Shown in pieces: positions 15,926 through 26,700 of a stretch of DNA of 28,944 nucleotides (position 1 is the stretch's first letter; every line of letters begins with the position of its first letter). Position numbers and translations under genes: made by a program. Source of the stretch: JBBIGV01 sp037447335 (lineage in GTDB: Bacteria; Bacteroidota; Ignavibacteria; Ignavibacteriales; Ignavibacteriaceae); NCBI GenBank assembly GCA_037447335.1, contig JBBIGV010000043.1, positions 1 to 28,944 of the forward strand. Reading direction: 5' to 3'. The notes beneath the pieces were generated by a model. The model was not told the origin of the DNA and made no database searches. It saw nothing but the letters and a program-made list of their open reading frames with translations.

Positions 15926-17209
15926 ATGAACAAACGAACGCCTTTCCCGCCGGTTTTCTGGGTAGCAAATGGAGTAGAAGTTCTCGAAAGATTTACTTAC
16001 TACGGTATTTATATGGGCTTTGGAATTTATCTGGCTCAACTCGGCTATTCCAGGGGTGATCTTGGTTTTATTCAAAGTATCTTCCTTGCGTTATCTTATC
16101 TGGTTCCTCTTTTTTCCGGAACGTTTGCCGATAAATATGGATTTAAAAAAGTTCTCATCATAGCATACCTTGCATATCTGCCATCAATCTTAATGCTTAT
16201 CGTTACAGAATCCTTCTCCGGTATTGCAATAACCATGTTAAGCATAGGATTTGCCGCAGGAATATTTAAACCGCTTATATCCGCAACGGTGCGTGCAACA
16301 ACCGATTCAACAAATAAAACCCTTGGCTTCGGAATTTTTTATATGATGGTTAACGTCGGCGCGTCTTTCGGTCCTATTGTAATGGGTAAGCTGAGAGGAT
16401 GGTCGTGGGATTATGTTTTTATTACTGCGGCGGCAGCAGTTGGTGTTATGCTGCTTGTTACAATATTTTTCTATAAAGAACCGCCAAGAGAGATTGAAGG
16501 CGTTTCACTAAAGAAAAAATTTAAGGATATGGGTGAAGCCTTATCCGATATAAAATTTTTAGTGTTCCTTGTTCTTCTGGGTGTTTTTTTCTGGATGCCT
16601 TTCTGGGCTTTCTTTAATGTGCTTGCCGTTTACATAAATGATCATATGGATACTGCTGCATTGTTCGTCAGTACGGCTTCCGTGCTCGGTGAAGGAATAA
16701 CAAAAATAATCTCAGCTCCCGTCGATGGCGTGTGGAGAATAAATGCAGAAGCTATTTCGCATACAGGCTACATCATAATTATTTTTCAGGTCCTCATTTC
16801 AAGAACATTTGAAAAAAGACCGGCAATTCCGTCATTCCTTTTCGGGCTTTTTGTTGCAGCTCTAGGTTTTGTTACTCTTGCATTGGCTGTAACCGGAAAT
16901 AATAATCTCGTATATCTAGGAGTGTTTCTTTTTGCAGTTGGCGAAATGATTTCTTCACCAAGAATTCAGGAATACATTATGTGGATAGCGCCTAAAGAAA
17001 AAGCCGGTTTATACATGGGAACAAATTTCCTCGCCGTTTTTATCGGCGCAACTCTGAGTGGTATTTACACCGGAATAATGGGAAGTTTTGAAACTGCGGG
17101 TAATCCGGAAAATATTATGTATGTTCTTGCAGCACATACAATCCTTGGAATGTTTGCCATACTGATTTTCGTTAAAACAGTCGGAGAATTCAAGGAATTG
17201 ACAAATTAA
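15926..17209 (+). CDS. POT-like proton-dependent peptide transporter (MFS)
   Basis: A 427-residue membrane protein with about 12 hydrophobic helices. In the first helix it carries E-V-L-E-R-F-T-Y-Y-G, which matches the ExxERFxYY motif used by proton-coupled oligopeptide transporters for proton coupling and peptide binding. F-A-D-K-Y-G-F-K-K between helices 2 and 3 is the MFS loop motif. Classical bacterial POTs have about 500 residues and 14 helices, so this is a short form. It may import di- or tripeptides, though other MFS substrates are possible. CAGGAACATT precedes the ATG, and a terminator follows. Confidence 0.8.
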   Translation: MNKRTPFPPVFWVANGVEVLERFTYYGIYMGFGIYLAQLGYSRGDLGFIQSIFLALSYLVPLFSGTFADKYGFKKVLIIAYLAYLPSILMLIVTESFSGIAITMLSIGFAAGIFKPLISATVRATTDSTNKTLGFGIFYMMVNVGASFGPIVMGKLRGWSWDYVFITAAAAVGVMLLVTIFFYKEPPREIEGVSLKKKFKDMGEALSDIKFLVFLVLLGVFFWMPFWAFFNVLAVYINDHMDTAALFVSTASVLGEGITKIISAPVDGVWRINAEAISHTGYIIIIFQVLISRTFEKRPAIPSFLFGLFVAALGFVTLALAVTGNNNLVYLGVFLFAVGEMISSPRIQEYIMWIAPKEKAGLYMGTNFLAVFIGATLSGIYTGIMGSFETAGNPENIMYVLAAHTILGMFAILIFVKTVGEFKELTN

Positions 17210-17239
17210 ATTTGTTCTTAATTAAGAAATAACTTACCG

Positions 17240-17275
17240 GGACGATGGCTGTTCATTAACCATCGTCCTTTTTTT
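17240..17275 (+). terminator. terminator of the POT-like gene
   Basis: GGACGATGG (17240-17248) pairs with CCATCGTCC (17260-17268), followed by seven T, 30 nt after the stop codon. The rest of the gap to 17463 shows no other feature. Confidence 0.92.
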
Positions 17276-17463
17276 ATAAATAATAATAATTTTGCCGCTT
17301 AACTATTTATTTCCTTTTTAGATATCCGCCGGGTAATCCATTCATCATTACAATAGCTCTTTCATACAAAGCAGCGCTATTTAAAACAACTATTCCTGAA
17401 TTGATGCGTCTTAACACCAGAGAACAAAATTTAAGATAACACAATTTAACTCCGGAGGATAAT

Positions 17464-18426
17464 ATGACATTCTTTACTCAAAAATATATTGCGGTTCTTA
17501 TTTCATTCCTTTCTTCCTTAACTTTAATTATGATGAACGGATGTGCCGCATCTGAAATGGATCAAAGGTTTGATCATACTGAGAAACTAAGCCTCTCCGA
17601 AGGTGATAAAACCTTCACTTTTACCGATGAATATAATGGTAAAGGTTCAGGATGGATAGTTGTATTTAAGGATGACGAAATTCGATCGATTTACAGAGAC
17701 GGGGTAAAAATCCCCGACGAAGAAATCGAATTGTATGAAGATCTCATTTACAAAAATCTTCCATATTATTTATCACCAGTGCACTTTTATTCGTTTAGAA
17801 TGAAAGAACCTGCACCCGAATTAAAAAACTTCGGAAAAAATTTTAAATTTTTCAGAGACAGCCTGCCCGGTTTCAGCTCATACTTTGATCACGAGGCCTT
17901 TAAAGAAAGAATGGAAAAATTCAAAGAGAAAATGTCGGCAATGAAGGATCATAAAATCAAATTAAAGAATGACAGAGAAAAAATCCGCGAAGAAATGAAA
18001 AAGCTTAAAGAACGTCTTAAGGAAAAAAGGAAAATTAAAATTGAAATCGACACCGATGATTTAATTCCTGATCCTGATGAGCTTTATTTCAACCTTGAGG
18101 GATTTGATTTTGATTTTGAAATACCTGAAATCAATTTTCGTATGGAAAAGCTGGATGAAAAGCTGAAGGGTATTTATATAAGATTACGAGATGTTGATAT
18201 GAACCTTAAAAAACTCGGTTCTTTTATTGAAGAATTAAAATCTGAACTCGTAAAAGATGAACTGATAGATGATATTGATTCAGAACTCGATCTCGAATTA
18301 AGCAAAGATGAAATGATATTGAATGGAATAAAACTTAGTGAAGAAATTTTTCTTAAATACAGGCAGATGTATATTGATCATTTCGGAAAAGAACCGGAAG
18401 AGAAGATTAGGTTGAACAAAAGATAA
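17464..18426 (+). CDS. charged coiled-coil lipoprotein of unknown function
   Basis: A 320-residue protein. The signal peptide ends in lipobox M-N-G-C (Cys27), so it is probably lipid-anchored. A small domain of about 80 residues follows, with T-F-T-F-T-D and G-S-G-W-I-V-V-F. A long Lys/Glu/Asp-rich region (about residues 140-290) is broken by acidic beta-like stretches (D-F-D-F-E-I-P-E-I) and is probably coiled-coil. GGAGGATAAT upstream of the ATG is one of the best ribosome-binding sites in the window, suggesting good expression. I do not recognise a family. Confidence 0.72.
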   Translation: MTFFTQKYIAVLISFLSSLTLIMMNGCAASEMDQRFDHTEKLSLSEGDKTFTFTDEYNGKGSGWIVVFKDDEIRSIYRDGVKIPDEEIELYEDLIYKNLPYYLSPVHFYSFRMKEPAPELKNFGKNFKFFRDSLPGFSSYFDHEAFKERMEKFKEKMSAMKDHKIKLKNDREKIREEMKKLKERLKEKRKIKIEIDTDDLIPDPDELYFNLEGFDFDFEIPEINFRMEKLDEKLKGIYIRLRDVDMNLKKLGSFIEELKSELVKDELIDDIDSELDLELSKDEMILNGIKLSEEIFLKYRQMYIDHFGKEPEEKIRLNKR

Positions 18427-18782
18427 TAAAAAGATAGTTTGTATTAAAAAATTGGATTGGTGGTTTTATATTTTGTAATTGTTCGCCAACCGAATTTTTA
18501 AGGTTTTCGCTTTCATCAGGTTCTATTTGGGATTTATCCCATACACAAATTGTAACAACACACTATCGTTTAAGGCTGCCCTCATAAGCAAACTGTATAG
18601 ATTTCATTTTAACAAATGTCGCTGTCTTACGCTTTTATAATTTGAAATTTGAAAATTGTTAATTTGTTTTCTATGCGGTCAATCAGCCGGTACTTTCCCG
18701 AAATAAATTGATTGCAATAAGCAGTCTCCGTAAGTTTACAATCGTTAATTAATATTTGTTCTTTAATTTAACAGGTGTTTCA
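18427..18782. other. intergenic stretch before the propeller gene
   Basis: About 350 bp of A+T-rich DNA with no tRNA, clear terminator or shared repeat. A short GGGATTTATCCC hairpin lies at 18530-18541. An in-frame ATG at 18756 lies ahead of the preferred start at 18783. The promoter of the large secreted protein is presumably here, but no TAnnTTTG box with a well-spaced TTTG was found. Confidence 0.4.
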
Positions 18783-21209
18783 ATGTTCAAATTATTTACT
18801 TTGTTTTTCGCTCTTCTTTTTATCAACAACGTTTATTCACAATGGACTGTATTAAATCCTCATCCAACCGGTAATACAACATATATAGGTTCTGCGCCAA
18901 CTGCCGACAGATACATAACCGTAACCGGTCAGGGTGAAGCTATTGTAACACACGATGGCGGGTCAACTTGGAATGTTATCCAGATTGGTGGCGATGGTAT
19001 ATACAGGGCTGCATATTTTCACGATGCTGACTTAGGCTGGGCGGTTGGCTCATTTAATCCGCGTTTGCATAAAACAACCGACGGCGGATTGACCTGGACA
19101 CATCAGCCAAATGCACCTGATACTACCAAGTATGATGTATTCTTCATTGACCCGAACATCGGATGGTCGGTTGGTTTTAATGGGTTTATTATCAAAACCA
19201 CTAATGGCGGCGATCACTGGTTCTCGCAAACAAACACGGCATTAACAACAAGAACTTTATACAGTGTCTTCGCTACAGACATGAACACTGTTTACGTTGC
19301 AGGCAATCAGGATGCATTCCTGAAATCTACCGACGGCGGAACAAACTGGACTGTGATCCCGCCCATGTTTGCCACAACAACAGACTTCAGAGGGATTTAC
19401 TTTCCACCTACTGCAACCGGACTTATCGGATTTGCCGTTGGTCATCGCAGCAGAATTGTTAAAACAACAGATGGCGGTAATACATGGACTGCCGTCCACA
19501 ATCCGGGCGGAACAACCCAACTTTGGGCAATTGATTTCAACAGCACTAATCAGATCGGACTTGCCTGCGGCGCTGCAGGTACGGTGCTTCGCTCTACTGA
19601 CGGCGGCGATACCTGGAATCCCGTTGCCGGATTACCAAGCCAGATTTTTTATTCTGTAAGATTCGGCGCTGATAATGCAGCCTATCTTTCAGGCGCTAAT
19701 GGTTACTTCTTTAAATCAACCGACGGCGGTGCAACATGGACAGAGCTTGGTTATCGTTTCACAGGTTCCAGAATCCGTGATGTAAGTTTCGCTGATAATG
19801 ATAACGGTTATGTAGTGGGTACTGGTTTTGCCGCAAGGTCAACAAACGGTGGTACAACGTGGACACTTCAGACCTCTCCAACTACAGCTGATATAAATGA
19901 AATTGTTGCTGTAACTCCCGACTTTGCGGTTGCCGGATGCGCCAATGGAAATATTATACGAACAACTAACGGCGGAACAGATTGGCAGCTTGTTCCTACA
20001 GGAATTACCGGTACTAATTCAACAATACTTGCTATTGATTTCGCAAAAGAAAACATCGGGTTAGTTGCTGCGTATAATGGTTCTGTTGCACGAACTACCG
20101 ATGGCGGCGTTACGTGGAATATCATCTCTACCATCACCGGTACAAATCCATGGGATATGCATATGGTTGATTCATTATACGCATGGATTGTTGGTGTCGG
20201 TGAACGAATCTTAAGAACTACAGATGGCGGTTTTACATGGGAGCTTCAGTTTGCCGGCGGTGGTTTAGGTACGTATGGCGTTTCTTTTATTGACAGAGAA
20301 ATCGGTGTTGCAGGAGGTACAGGTGGCAACACATATTACACAACCAACGGCGGAGTAAACTGGAATGCCGCTGTAACACCGCCCGGAAATACCGTATGGG
20401 GAATTCACATTGCCGAATCACCTGTGCTTGGTTCCGTAGCTATTACAGCCTGTGCAAGTGCGTATGTTTATCTCTCTACTGATGGCGGAATGAACTGGGC
20501 ACTGCAGCCGCGCTTTTCAATTTCAACAATGGATGATGTGTGGATGACTGATGCTGCTAATGCATGGTTTGTTGGTAACAGCGGACTTGTTCTGAAATAT
20601 TATGAACCGGGGAATATTCCGGTAGAACTTAATAGTTTTTCTGCATCGGTAAATTCGAACAATGTTACTTTAAGCTGGTTAACATCTTCCGAATTAAATA
20701 ATCTTGGTTTTGACGTTGAAAGACGAACTGACAGCGAGAAGTATGGAGGCTGGAGTGACTGGATTAAAATTGGCTTTGTACAGGGTAACGGTACAACTAC
20801 CGAAACTAATTATTATTCTTTTATTGATGATAATCTCAATCCGGGTACATATCAATACAGAATAAAGCAAACAGACTTCGATGGAACATTTAAATATTAC
20901 AATCTTGCTGAAACAATTGAGATCGGATCGCCATTAACATTCCATCTTGCTCAGAATTATCCGAATCCTTTCAATCCTTCTACAGTAATAAACTGGCAGA
21001 TTGCTCAATCGGGTTTCGTTTCTCTTAAAGTATATGATGTTACCGGTCAGGAAGTTGCAGCTCTCGTTAATAAAGAAATGGAAGCAGGCTTTCATTCAAT
21101 TACTTTTGATGCTTCATCCGTTGCAGGCGGACTTGCAAGCGGAGTTTTCTTCTACACACTTCGAAGCGGAAAATTCATAAAGACAAATAAAATGATTCTT
21201 CTTCGTTGA
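18783..21209 (+). CDS. secreted YCF48/BNR-type beta-propeller protein with T9SS sorting domain
   Basis: An 808-residue protein. The start at 18783 gives a clean signal peptide (M-F-K-L-F-T-L-F-F-A, ending V-Y-S-Q); the ATG at 18756 would add nine less suitable residues. The body contains 13 copies of [ST]-T-[DN]-G-G-x-x-W or close variants (the first is T-H-D-G-G), spaced about 40-45 residues, as in photosystem II assembly YCF48-like/BNR propellers. Residues about 620-715 form an FnIII-like module, followed by a type A sorting domain (N-Y-P-N-P-F-N-P-S-T to K-M-I-L-L-R). It should be exported by Sec, then T9SS, and be attached to the surface or released. The ligand is unknown. Confidence 0.88.
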   Translation: MFKLFTLFFALLFINNVYSQWTVLNPHPTGNTTYIGSAPTADRYITVTGQGEAIVTHDGGSTWNVIQIGGDGIYRAAYFHDADLGWAVGSFNPRLHKTTDGGLTWTHQPNAPDTTKYDVFFIDPNIGWSVGFNGFIIKTTNGGDHWFSQTNTALTTRTLYSVFATDMNTVYVAGNQDAFLKSTDGGTNWTVIPPMFATTTDFRGIYFPPTATGLIGFAVGHRSRIVKTTDGGNTWTAVHNPGGTTQLWAIDFNSTNQIGLACGAAGTVLRSTDGGDTWNPVAGLPSQIFYSVRFGADNAAYLSGANGYFFKSTDGGATWTELGYRFTGSRIRDVSFADNDNGYVVGTGFAARSTNGGTTWTLQTSPTTADINEIVAVTPDFAVAGCANGNIIRTTNGGTDWQLVPTGITGTNSTILAIDFAKENIGLVAAYNGSVARTTDGGVTWNIISTITGTNPWDMHMVDSLYAWIVGVGERILRTTDGGFTWELQFAGGGLGTYGVSFIDREIGVAGGTGGNTYYTTNGGVNWNAAVTPPGNTVWGIHIAESPVLGSVAITACASAYVYLSTDGGMNWALQPRFSISTMDDVWMTDAANAWFVGNSGLVLKYYEPGNIPVELNSFSASVNSNNVTLSWLTSSELNNLGFDVERRTDSEKYGGWSDWIKIGFVQGNGTTTETNYYSFIDDNLNPGTYQYRIKQTDFDGTFKYYNLAETIEIGSPLTFHLAQNYPNPFNPSTVINWQIAQSGFVSLKVYDVTGQEVAALVNKEMEAGFHSITFDASSVAGGLASGVFFYTLRSGKFIKTNKMILLR

Positions 21210-21617
21210 CAGAAATATCAAATACGATACTTACCAGTAAAGCCGCAGTTATACAAAAAATTAATTGCGGCTTTGCGGGATTTTCAGATGCTGTTTCAGA
21301 GGTAAAACGCTAATAAAAAAAAAGCAATTTTTCTTAAAAGATTCATTCATTATCATCCCTTAATCCGATTTGCTAAACACCTGTAATTGTTGAAAATGTA
21401 AACAATTACAGCTAAGAACATTCCTCCCAAAATATCTCTTTAGCTTCTCGAATATTAAAAAATGCATTAAATCACTTTCTTAATAATGAAAATAAAAAAA
21501 AATGATTTGCAGTATATTGCACTTAATACAATAATATTCGATACGGCACTTCTGGCATATATATTGTCAAAACAATAAGAAATAATCAAATTTTCTCACT
21601 AAACATCGGTTTAGAAA
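21210..21617. other. intergenic stretch upstream of the oxidoreductase operon
   Basis: Contains a terminator at its left end and then about 340 bp of A+T-rich DNA that should carry the promoter of the korD-A-B-C operon. TTTG at 21506-21509 and TAATATTCG near 21531 form only a poor match to the Bacteroidota pattern. No riboswitch-like fold was recognised. Confidence 0.4.
21239..21274 (+). terminator. probable terminator of the propeller gene
   Basis: AAAGCCGCAGTTA pairs with TAATTGCGGCTTT (one mismatch) around a loop of about ten bases, 29 nt after the stop codon. There is no long T run after it beyond the TTT of the stem. Confidence 0.65.
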
Positions 21618-21872
21618 ATGATTAAAGGAACAGTGATCGTAAATACGGCAATATGCAAAGGGTGCGAACTTTGTATTGTTGCCTGCCCGCAGGAAAGTCT
21701 TGCATTATCAAAAAAGATTAATGTTAACGGTTACAGGTATATTGAATTAGTTAAGGACAACTGTACGGGATGCACTAACTGTGCGCTTGTTTGTCCGGAT
21801 GTTGCACTAACAGTTTATCGGCAGCCTAAAGCTGCAAAAAAAGCAGCCGTTAAAGAAGTTCAAATTGGCTAA
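21618..21872 (+). CDS. korD: 2-oxoacid:ferredoxin oxidoreductase delta subunit (2x 4Fe-4S)
   Basis: An 84-residue ferredoxin-like subunit with two complete 4Fe-4S motifs: C13-x2-C16-x2-C19-x3-C23-P and C49-x2-C52-x2-C55-x3-C59-P. In four-subunit 2-oxoacid:ferredoxin oxidoreductases it passes electrons between the catalytic TPP site and external ferredoxin. The Ala/Lys-rich tail (residues 70-84) is unremarkable. The alpha-subunit gene begins 17 nt downstream, so they share a transcript. Whether the enzyme prefers 2-oxoglutarate (Kor) or branched-chain acids (Vor) cannot be told from this subunit; the symbol is by operon analogy. Confidence 0.88.
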   Translation: MIKGTVIVNTAICKGCELCIVACPQESLALSKKINVNGYRYIELVKDNCTGCTNCALVCPDVALTVYRQPKAAKKAAVKEVQIG

Positions 21873-21889
21873 ATGTAAAAGGTTTATAA

Positions 21890-22978
21890 ATGAATAATAA
21901 AAATAAAGATATTCGCCTGATGAAGGGCAATGAAGCCCTCGCAGAAGCTGCAATACGTGCTGGTATGGATGCATACTTCGGTTATCCTATCACTCCGCAA
22001 TCTGAAATACTAGAGTATTTCACAGAACAAATCCCGAAGAGGAAAGGACTTGTATTACAGGCAGAAAGTGAAATTGCATCAATCAATATGATCTACGGCG
22101 CTGCTGGTGCAGGCGCAAGAGTTATGACTTCATCTTCCGGACCGGGCATAAGCCTGATGCAGGAAGGTCTTTCATACATTGCTGCTGCACAACTGCCCTG
22201 CCTTGTTGTTAATATTACACGAGGTGGACCGGGACTCGGAACTATTCAACCATCACAAGGAGATTATTTCCAGGCTACAAAAGGAGGCGGGCACGGTGAT
22301 TACAAACTTATAGTATTAGCACCTGCTTCAGTTCAGGAAATGGCAGACTTTGTATTTGAAGGTTTCCGCCTTGCAGAAAAATATAGAAACCCTGCATTGA
22401 TATTATCCGATGGCGCTCTTGGACAGATGATGGAAAAAGTAATTCTGCCCGAAGAAGGTTCGCTTCCAAAATCAACACCCGCATGGGCTACAACAGGTAA
22501 AACCTCCGGCAGACAGCAGAATATTATTACATCCCTATTCATTAAACCGGAACAAATGGAAGCTGTTAATTTAGAGCTTCAGGCAAAGTACAAAAAGATA
22601 CAGGAGAATGAAGTCAGGTTTGAAGAATTTCATCTTGAAGATGCTGAGATAGTTTTACTTGCTTTCGGTTTGTCTGCAAGAATTTGTCAGAAAGCTGTTG
22701 ACATCGCCAGAGAAAAAGGAATAAGGATAGGCTTGCTAAGACCAATCACTTTGTTCCCCTTCCCTTACAAAAAAATTGCGGAGCTTGCTGAAAGAGTAAA
22801 TTTCATGCTCGTCATTGAAATGAATGCTGGACAAATGGTTGAAGATGTAAGGCTTGGTGTTGAAGGAAAGGTACCCGTGCTTTTCAAAGGAAGGATGGGA
22901 GGAATGATACCTTCCCCGGATGACGTACTTCATGAGGTTGAAGCGATAATGGATAATCACAAAGTGCTTCAGGATTAA
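21890..22978 (+). CDS. korA: 2-oxoacid:ferredoxin oxidoreductase alpha subunit
   Basis: A 362-residue subunit starting with the typical G-N-E-A-L-A-E-A-A-I-R-A-G and G-Y-P-I-T-P-Q-S-E. It contains the pyrimidine-binding half of the TPP enzyme (about 1-190) and the C-terminal transketolase-like domain (about 235-355, with R-P-I-T-L-F-P-F-P and E-M-N-A-G-Q-M). It is not fused to a gamma domain, which is encoded separately downstream. The enzyme interconverts a 2-oxoacid plus CoA with an acyl-CoA plus CO2 using ferredoxin; in the reverse direction it belongs to the reductive TCA cycle. In this genome the beta subunit is not next to it: two unrelated genes intervene. Confidence 0.92.
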   Translation: MNNKNKDIRLMKGNEALAEAAIRAGMDAYFGYPITPQSEILEYFTEQIPKRKGLVLQAESEIASINMIYGAAGAGARVMTSSSGPGISLMQEGLSYIAAAQLPCLVVNITRGGPGLGTIQPSQGDYFQATKGGGHGDYKLIVLAPASVQEMADFVFEGFRLAEKYRNPALILSDGALGQMMEKVILPEEGSLPKSTPAWATTGKTSGRQQNIITSLFIKPEQMEAVNLELQAKYKKIQENEVRFEEFHLEDAEIVLLAFGLSARICQKAVDIAREKGIRIGLLRPITLFPFPYKKIAELAERVNFMLVIEMNAGQMVEDVRLGVEGKVPVLFKGRMGGMIPSPDDVLHEVEAIMDNHKVLQD

Positions 22979-23030
22979 TAAAGAGTTTTATTTGAATGTC
23001 GGAAATGTAAATAAAGATTGATAAAGTCAA

Positions 23031-23723
23031 ATGAATAAAATGAAAATCACATTATGGATGGTAGTTGTTATTATAACAACTGCCCCAGCACAACAATTAA
23101 AAAACAGTCAATATTCTTTAAACATTATAGGTGGTATTTGTAGTTCACAGTTTACAACTGGAGATAGCGACTTTATAACAGGAATTACAGTTGGAATATT
23201 TGGTGATATTTATTTTTACAAAAATATTGGATTTTCCTTAGAAATTGATTATACGCAAAAAGGGGGAATACTCAGAAAAATTACACCGAGACCGAGCCCA
23301 TCTAATCCCAATCCAAATGACTATTATACAATTGATCTTTATGCTCTAAATGAATATTTAGAGTTTCCAATTTGGTTGAAATTTAAACAAATATTTAATG
23401 AAGAACTGTCATTAATTCCAGCAATCGGTATTTCTTATTCTGTGCCATTACCATGGCAAGATAAATCTGAAACCAAGAATGAAAAAATAATTGAGTATGA
23501 TGATATTCAGCAATTTACTGGACAGTATGTAGATGAATCCACGGACATTAATTCTTTAATTGGATTAAATGCAAGTTTAACTTTTAGCTATAATAAATTT
23601 TTGATAGAATTTAGATACTATAGTGCTATGGATAAAATAGACGGTGTTCTAAATATAAAATCTTTGGATTTTAAATTTCATTCTATACAAATTCTTTTAG
23701 GTTATTCAATATTAAATTTTTGA
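23031..23723 (+). CDS. PorT-like outer-membrane beta-barrel protein within the kor operon
   Basis: A 230-residue protein with a signal peptide (ending T-A-P-A-Q, about residue 21; start at the first or fourth codon). The remainder is a run of amphipathic beta strands with the N-terminal G-G-x-x-x-S-Q-F and the E-x-x-Y-x-Q-K-G-G pattern seen in PorT-like/outer-membrane beta-barrel families of Bacteroidota. The function is unknown. The gene is visibly more A+T-rich than korA and korB and has no metabolic link to them. It is followed after 13 nt by the pectate-lyase-like gene, and the two look like one inserted cassette. No terminator separates it from korA. Confidence 0.7.
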   Translation: MNKMKITLWMVVVIITTAPAQQLKNSQYSLNIIGGICSSQFTTGDSDFITGITVGIFGDIYFYKNIGFSLEIDYTQKGGILRKITPRPSPSNPNPNDYYTIDLYALNEYLEFPIWLKFKQIFNEELSLIPAIGISYSVPLPWQDKSETKNEKIIEYDDIQQFTGQYVDESTDINSLIGLNASLTFSYNKFLIEFRYYSAMDKIDGVLNIKSLDFKFHSIQILLGYSILNF

Positions 23724-23736
23724 GGATATAAATAAT

Positions 23737-26700
23737 ATGAAAAAGATTTTAGTGCTTTCTATTGCTTACTTATATTCGGGAACTAACATTATATACTCAC
23801 AATCTATTTACAATGGAATTGGACACATACCCGCATCTTACCAAGCTGAGTGGTATAAAGCAGGTTTATTACCAACTTCTCCAACTCAAGCTAATAATAT
23901 TTTTGATGTGACTAATTATGGTGCTATACCAAATGATGGATTAAATGATTTTAACGCTGTCGAAAGTGCTCTAAGTGATGCACAGAATGCTCAAGGGCTT
24001 AGTATAATTTATTTCCCTTCAGGTACGTATAATATAAATTCACCCATTAACGTAACTACAAGTAATGGAAGAGACAACATAGTTTTCCAAGGCGCTGGTT
24101 CAAAATTATCCATTCTAAAATTTACTATTGGGAATAATAATCGTTGCTTTAATATTTCTGGTACAACTTCTTCGAATACTTATTCAATAATTAATAATAT
24201 CAATAAAGGAAGCAACACCATTAATGTTTATAATTTTAGTAATCTATTTAATTATTCTGATTGGGTTCATTTTTTCGAAGACAATTTTCCATTTGTAGCA
24301 CCTAATTTTGATAATTGCGTTGGGCAAATAACTCAAGTAATTGGAAAAAATGGAAATTCTGGAACCCTTAAGGATAAAGCTTCTAAATTGTATTCTACAA
24401 ATTATAACATATTAATTCAGAGAATATCGCCTATCGTGAATGTAGGAATTGAAAACTTGCAAATATATCGTTTAGATTCAGGAAGTTCAGACAATGGAGA
24501 AAATATTTTATTCCAATATGCAGTGAATTGTTGGGTTAAGGGTGTAGAATTAAATAATACTTGCCAACACCACATTTCTATTTCCAAAAGTTCACATATT
24601 GAAATCAGTGGTTGTTATTTTCATGATGCTCAAAATTATGATGTTGGTGGCAGGGGTTATGGTGTTAATATATACTTTGGTTCTACAAATTGTTTGGTTC
24701 AAAACAACATTTTTAAAAAATTGCGTCATGCAATGCTTTTACAAGGTGGAGCTAATTGTAATGTTTTCATATATAATTATTCTCGTGAGCAGTACTGGAC
24801 AAATTACCACTGGCCTTCCTGGATTACAGGTATGGGGAGTGATCTTACACTTCATGGTAATTACCCTTATTCTAATTTGATTGAACATAATTGGGTTGAG
24901 AAAATTTGGGCAGACAACTGGAATGATCGAGTTAATGGTCCATATAATGCATTTGTTAGAAATTGTGTCCAGGACGAAGATGGCATAATGCATACAATGA
25001 CTCTTGAAGATGCACCAAATTCTAGCGTACTTGGCTGTGAGTTAAGATTAGATGAGACCTTTACGCCCATTGTTACTTCCGGTACTACATCTTTAGCGCG
25101 AGATTTATATGGAATAGTAATTTATCAAGATCCACCTTATAATACATATGAAACAGGAATATTAATAAGTCACTCCTTATTAGCACAAAATTGGTACTAC
25201 TACAAAGATTTCATGCATCTACATGATGTATCATATTACTATTCAAACCGCCCAACGTTTTTGAGCAGTGGTTATACATTTCCATCAATTGGACCAGAAT
25301 TTACTGGCCATAATATTCCGGCTAAAGATAGATATAATAATTATGTGAAAACTTATTTGCCAAATCCTATATCATTAGCCCCTCCCTATATAACAGAGTT
25401 TATCCAATCACCAAATCCAGTATGCAAGGGTTTTACTTGTGTGGTCGAAGCGCGCGTATTAGGTGAGGGTACAAGATCATATAGTTGGAGTGCGAGTGAT
25501 TTACCTTCTGGGTCTAGTATTAGTTGGGTTAACAATTATTGTACTATTAACATAGGAACTGGATCACAAAAATTTTTAGCACCACAACCTTCTGTTTCTT
25601 GTACAGTTTCAACTCAATATGGAACTAATATAAGGATGTATGGTTTAATTATCGATAATAATTGTTCAGGCTGCCCAACACTTGCCTTCAATGTTGGCGG
25701 AGAGATGACTGATGACAATCCACTGCTCATTACTTCACTAAGCAATCCGGGAGTTGATATAACAGATTATTACCTTTTGCAAAATCCAATTACACCAGTC
25801 AGTAACCAAATAAATCTACGCATTCACGAACCACAGACAGAGCATACCTGGCTCGATTATGCTGAACTGATATTAACCAGAGTAAGAAGAGATGAACTTG
25901 TAGCAGTAAACGATGATGGAGAAATAATAAATTATAAAGAGTCAACAGCACCCGTAACAGTACTACTAAATGGAGAGACAGATATCACTGAAATTCTTAC
26001 AGCTATGGATTCAATTGATATAACATTAACGGAAGGAGACGTATTAACAGTTATAAGGAACTCACAATCTCCAGAAGATGATAGTGACGGAGATATTGTA
26101 TTAGGTGGTACCGATCCAATTAAAGATCAGGAATCAATCACTTTAAGATTAACACAACAAACTAACATTGATGGAAGTATTGAAAGTAAAGATGGTGATG
26201 ACCCGCCGATTGGTGGCTTATTCTTCAGACCGAAGAGAAGTGTTATTGCAAAAAGTTTGAGAAATGTCCCTCCCGGTAATATTGAAATAGAAATAAATAA
26301 GGAGCTTGTTCTTGATTATCTGGCAGTTGTAAGAAACATAAGGACGGCAAGAACAAGAACACTTAATTTACTCGGTGCTGTCCACAGCCAACAAGGAGAC
26401 GTTAAAAGTCTATTAAGCAGTATTGATCAGAATTATACTGAGATATTCCCAGGGGAATCGATTGATTTTAATTTTCAATTTGATTATGTGCCCTCTGAAC
26501 GAATAGCATTTATCATTAAAACAGTAGGCAGATATGAAACAGATACAACTTTTGCATTTAACAAATTAACAAGCACAGGTGAGGAAGATTTAATTCCGAA
26601 AGAGAACAAGCTGTTTGAGAACTATCCGAATCCGTTCAATCCAACCACACAAATAAAATATTCTGTGAAAGAAAACGGATTAGTGACACTGAAGGTTTAC

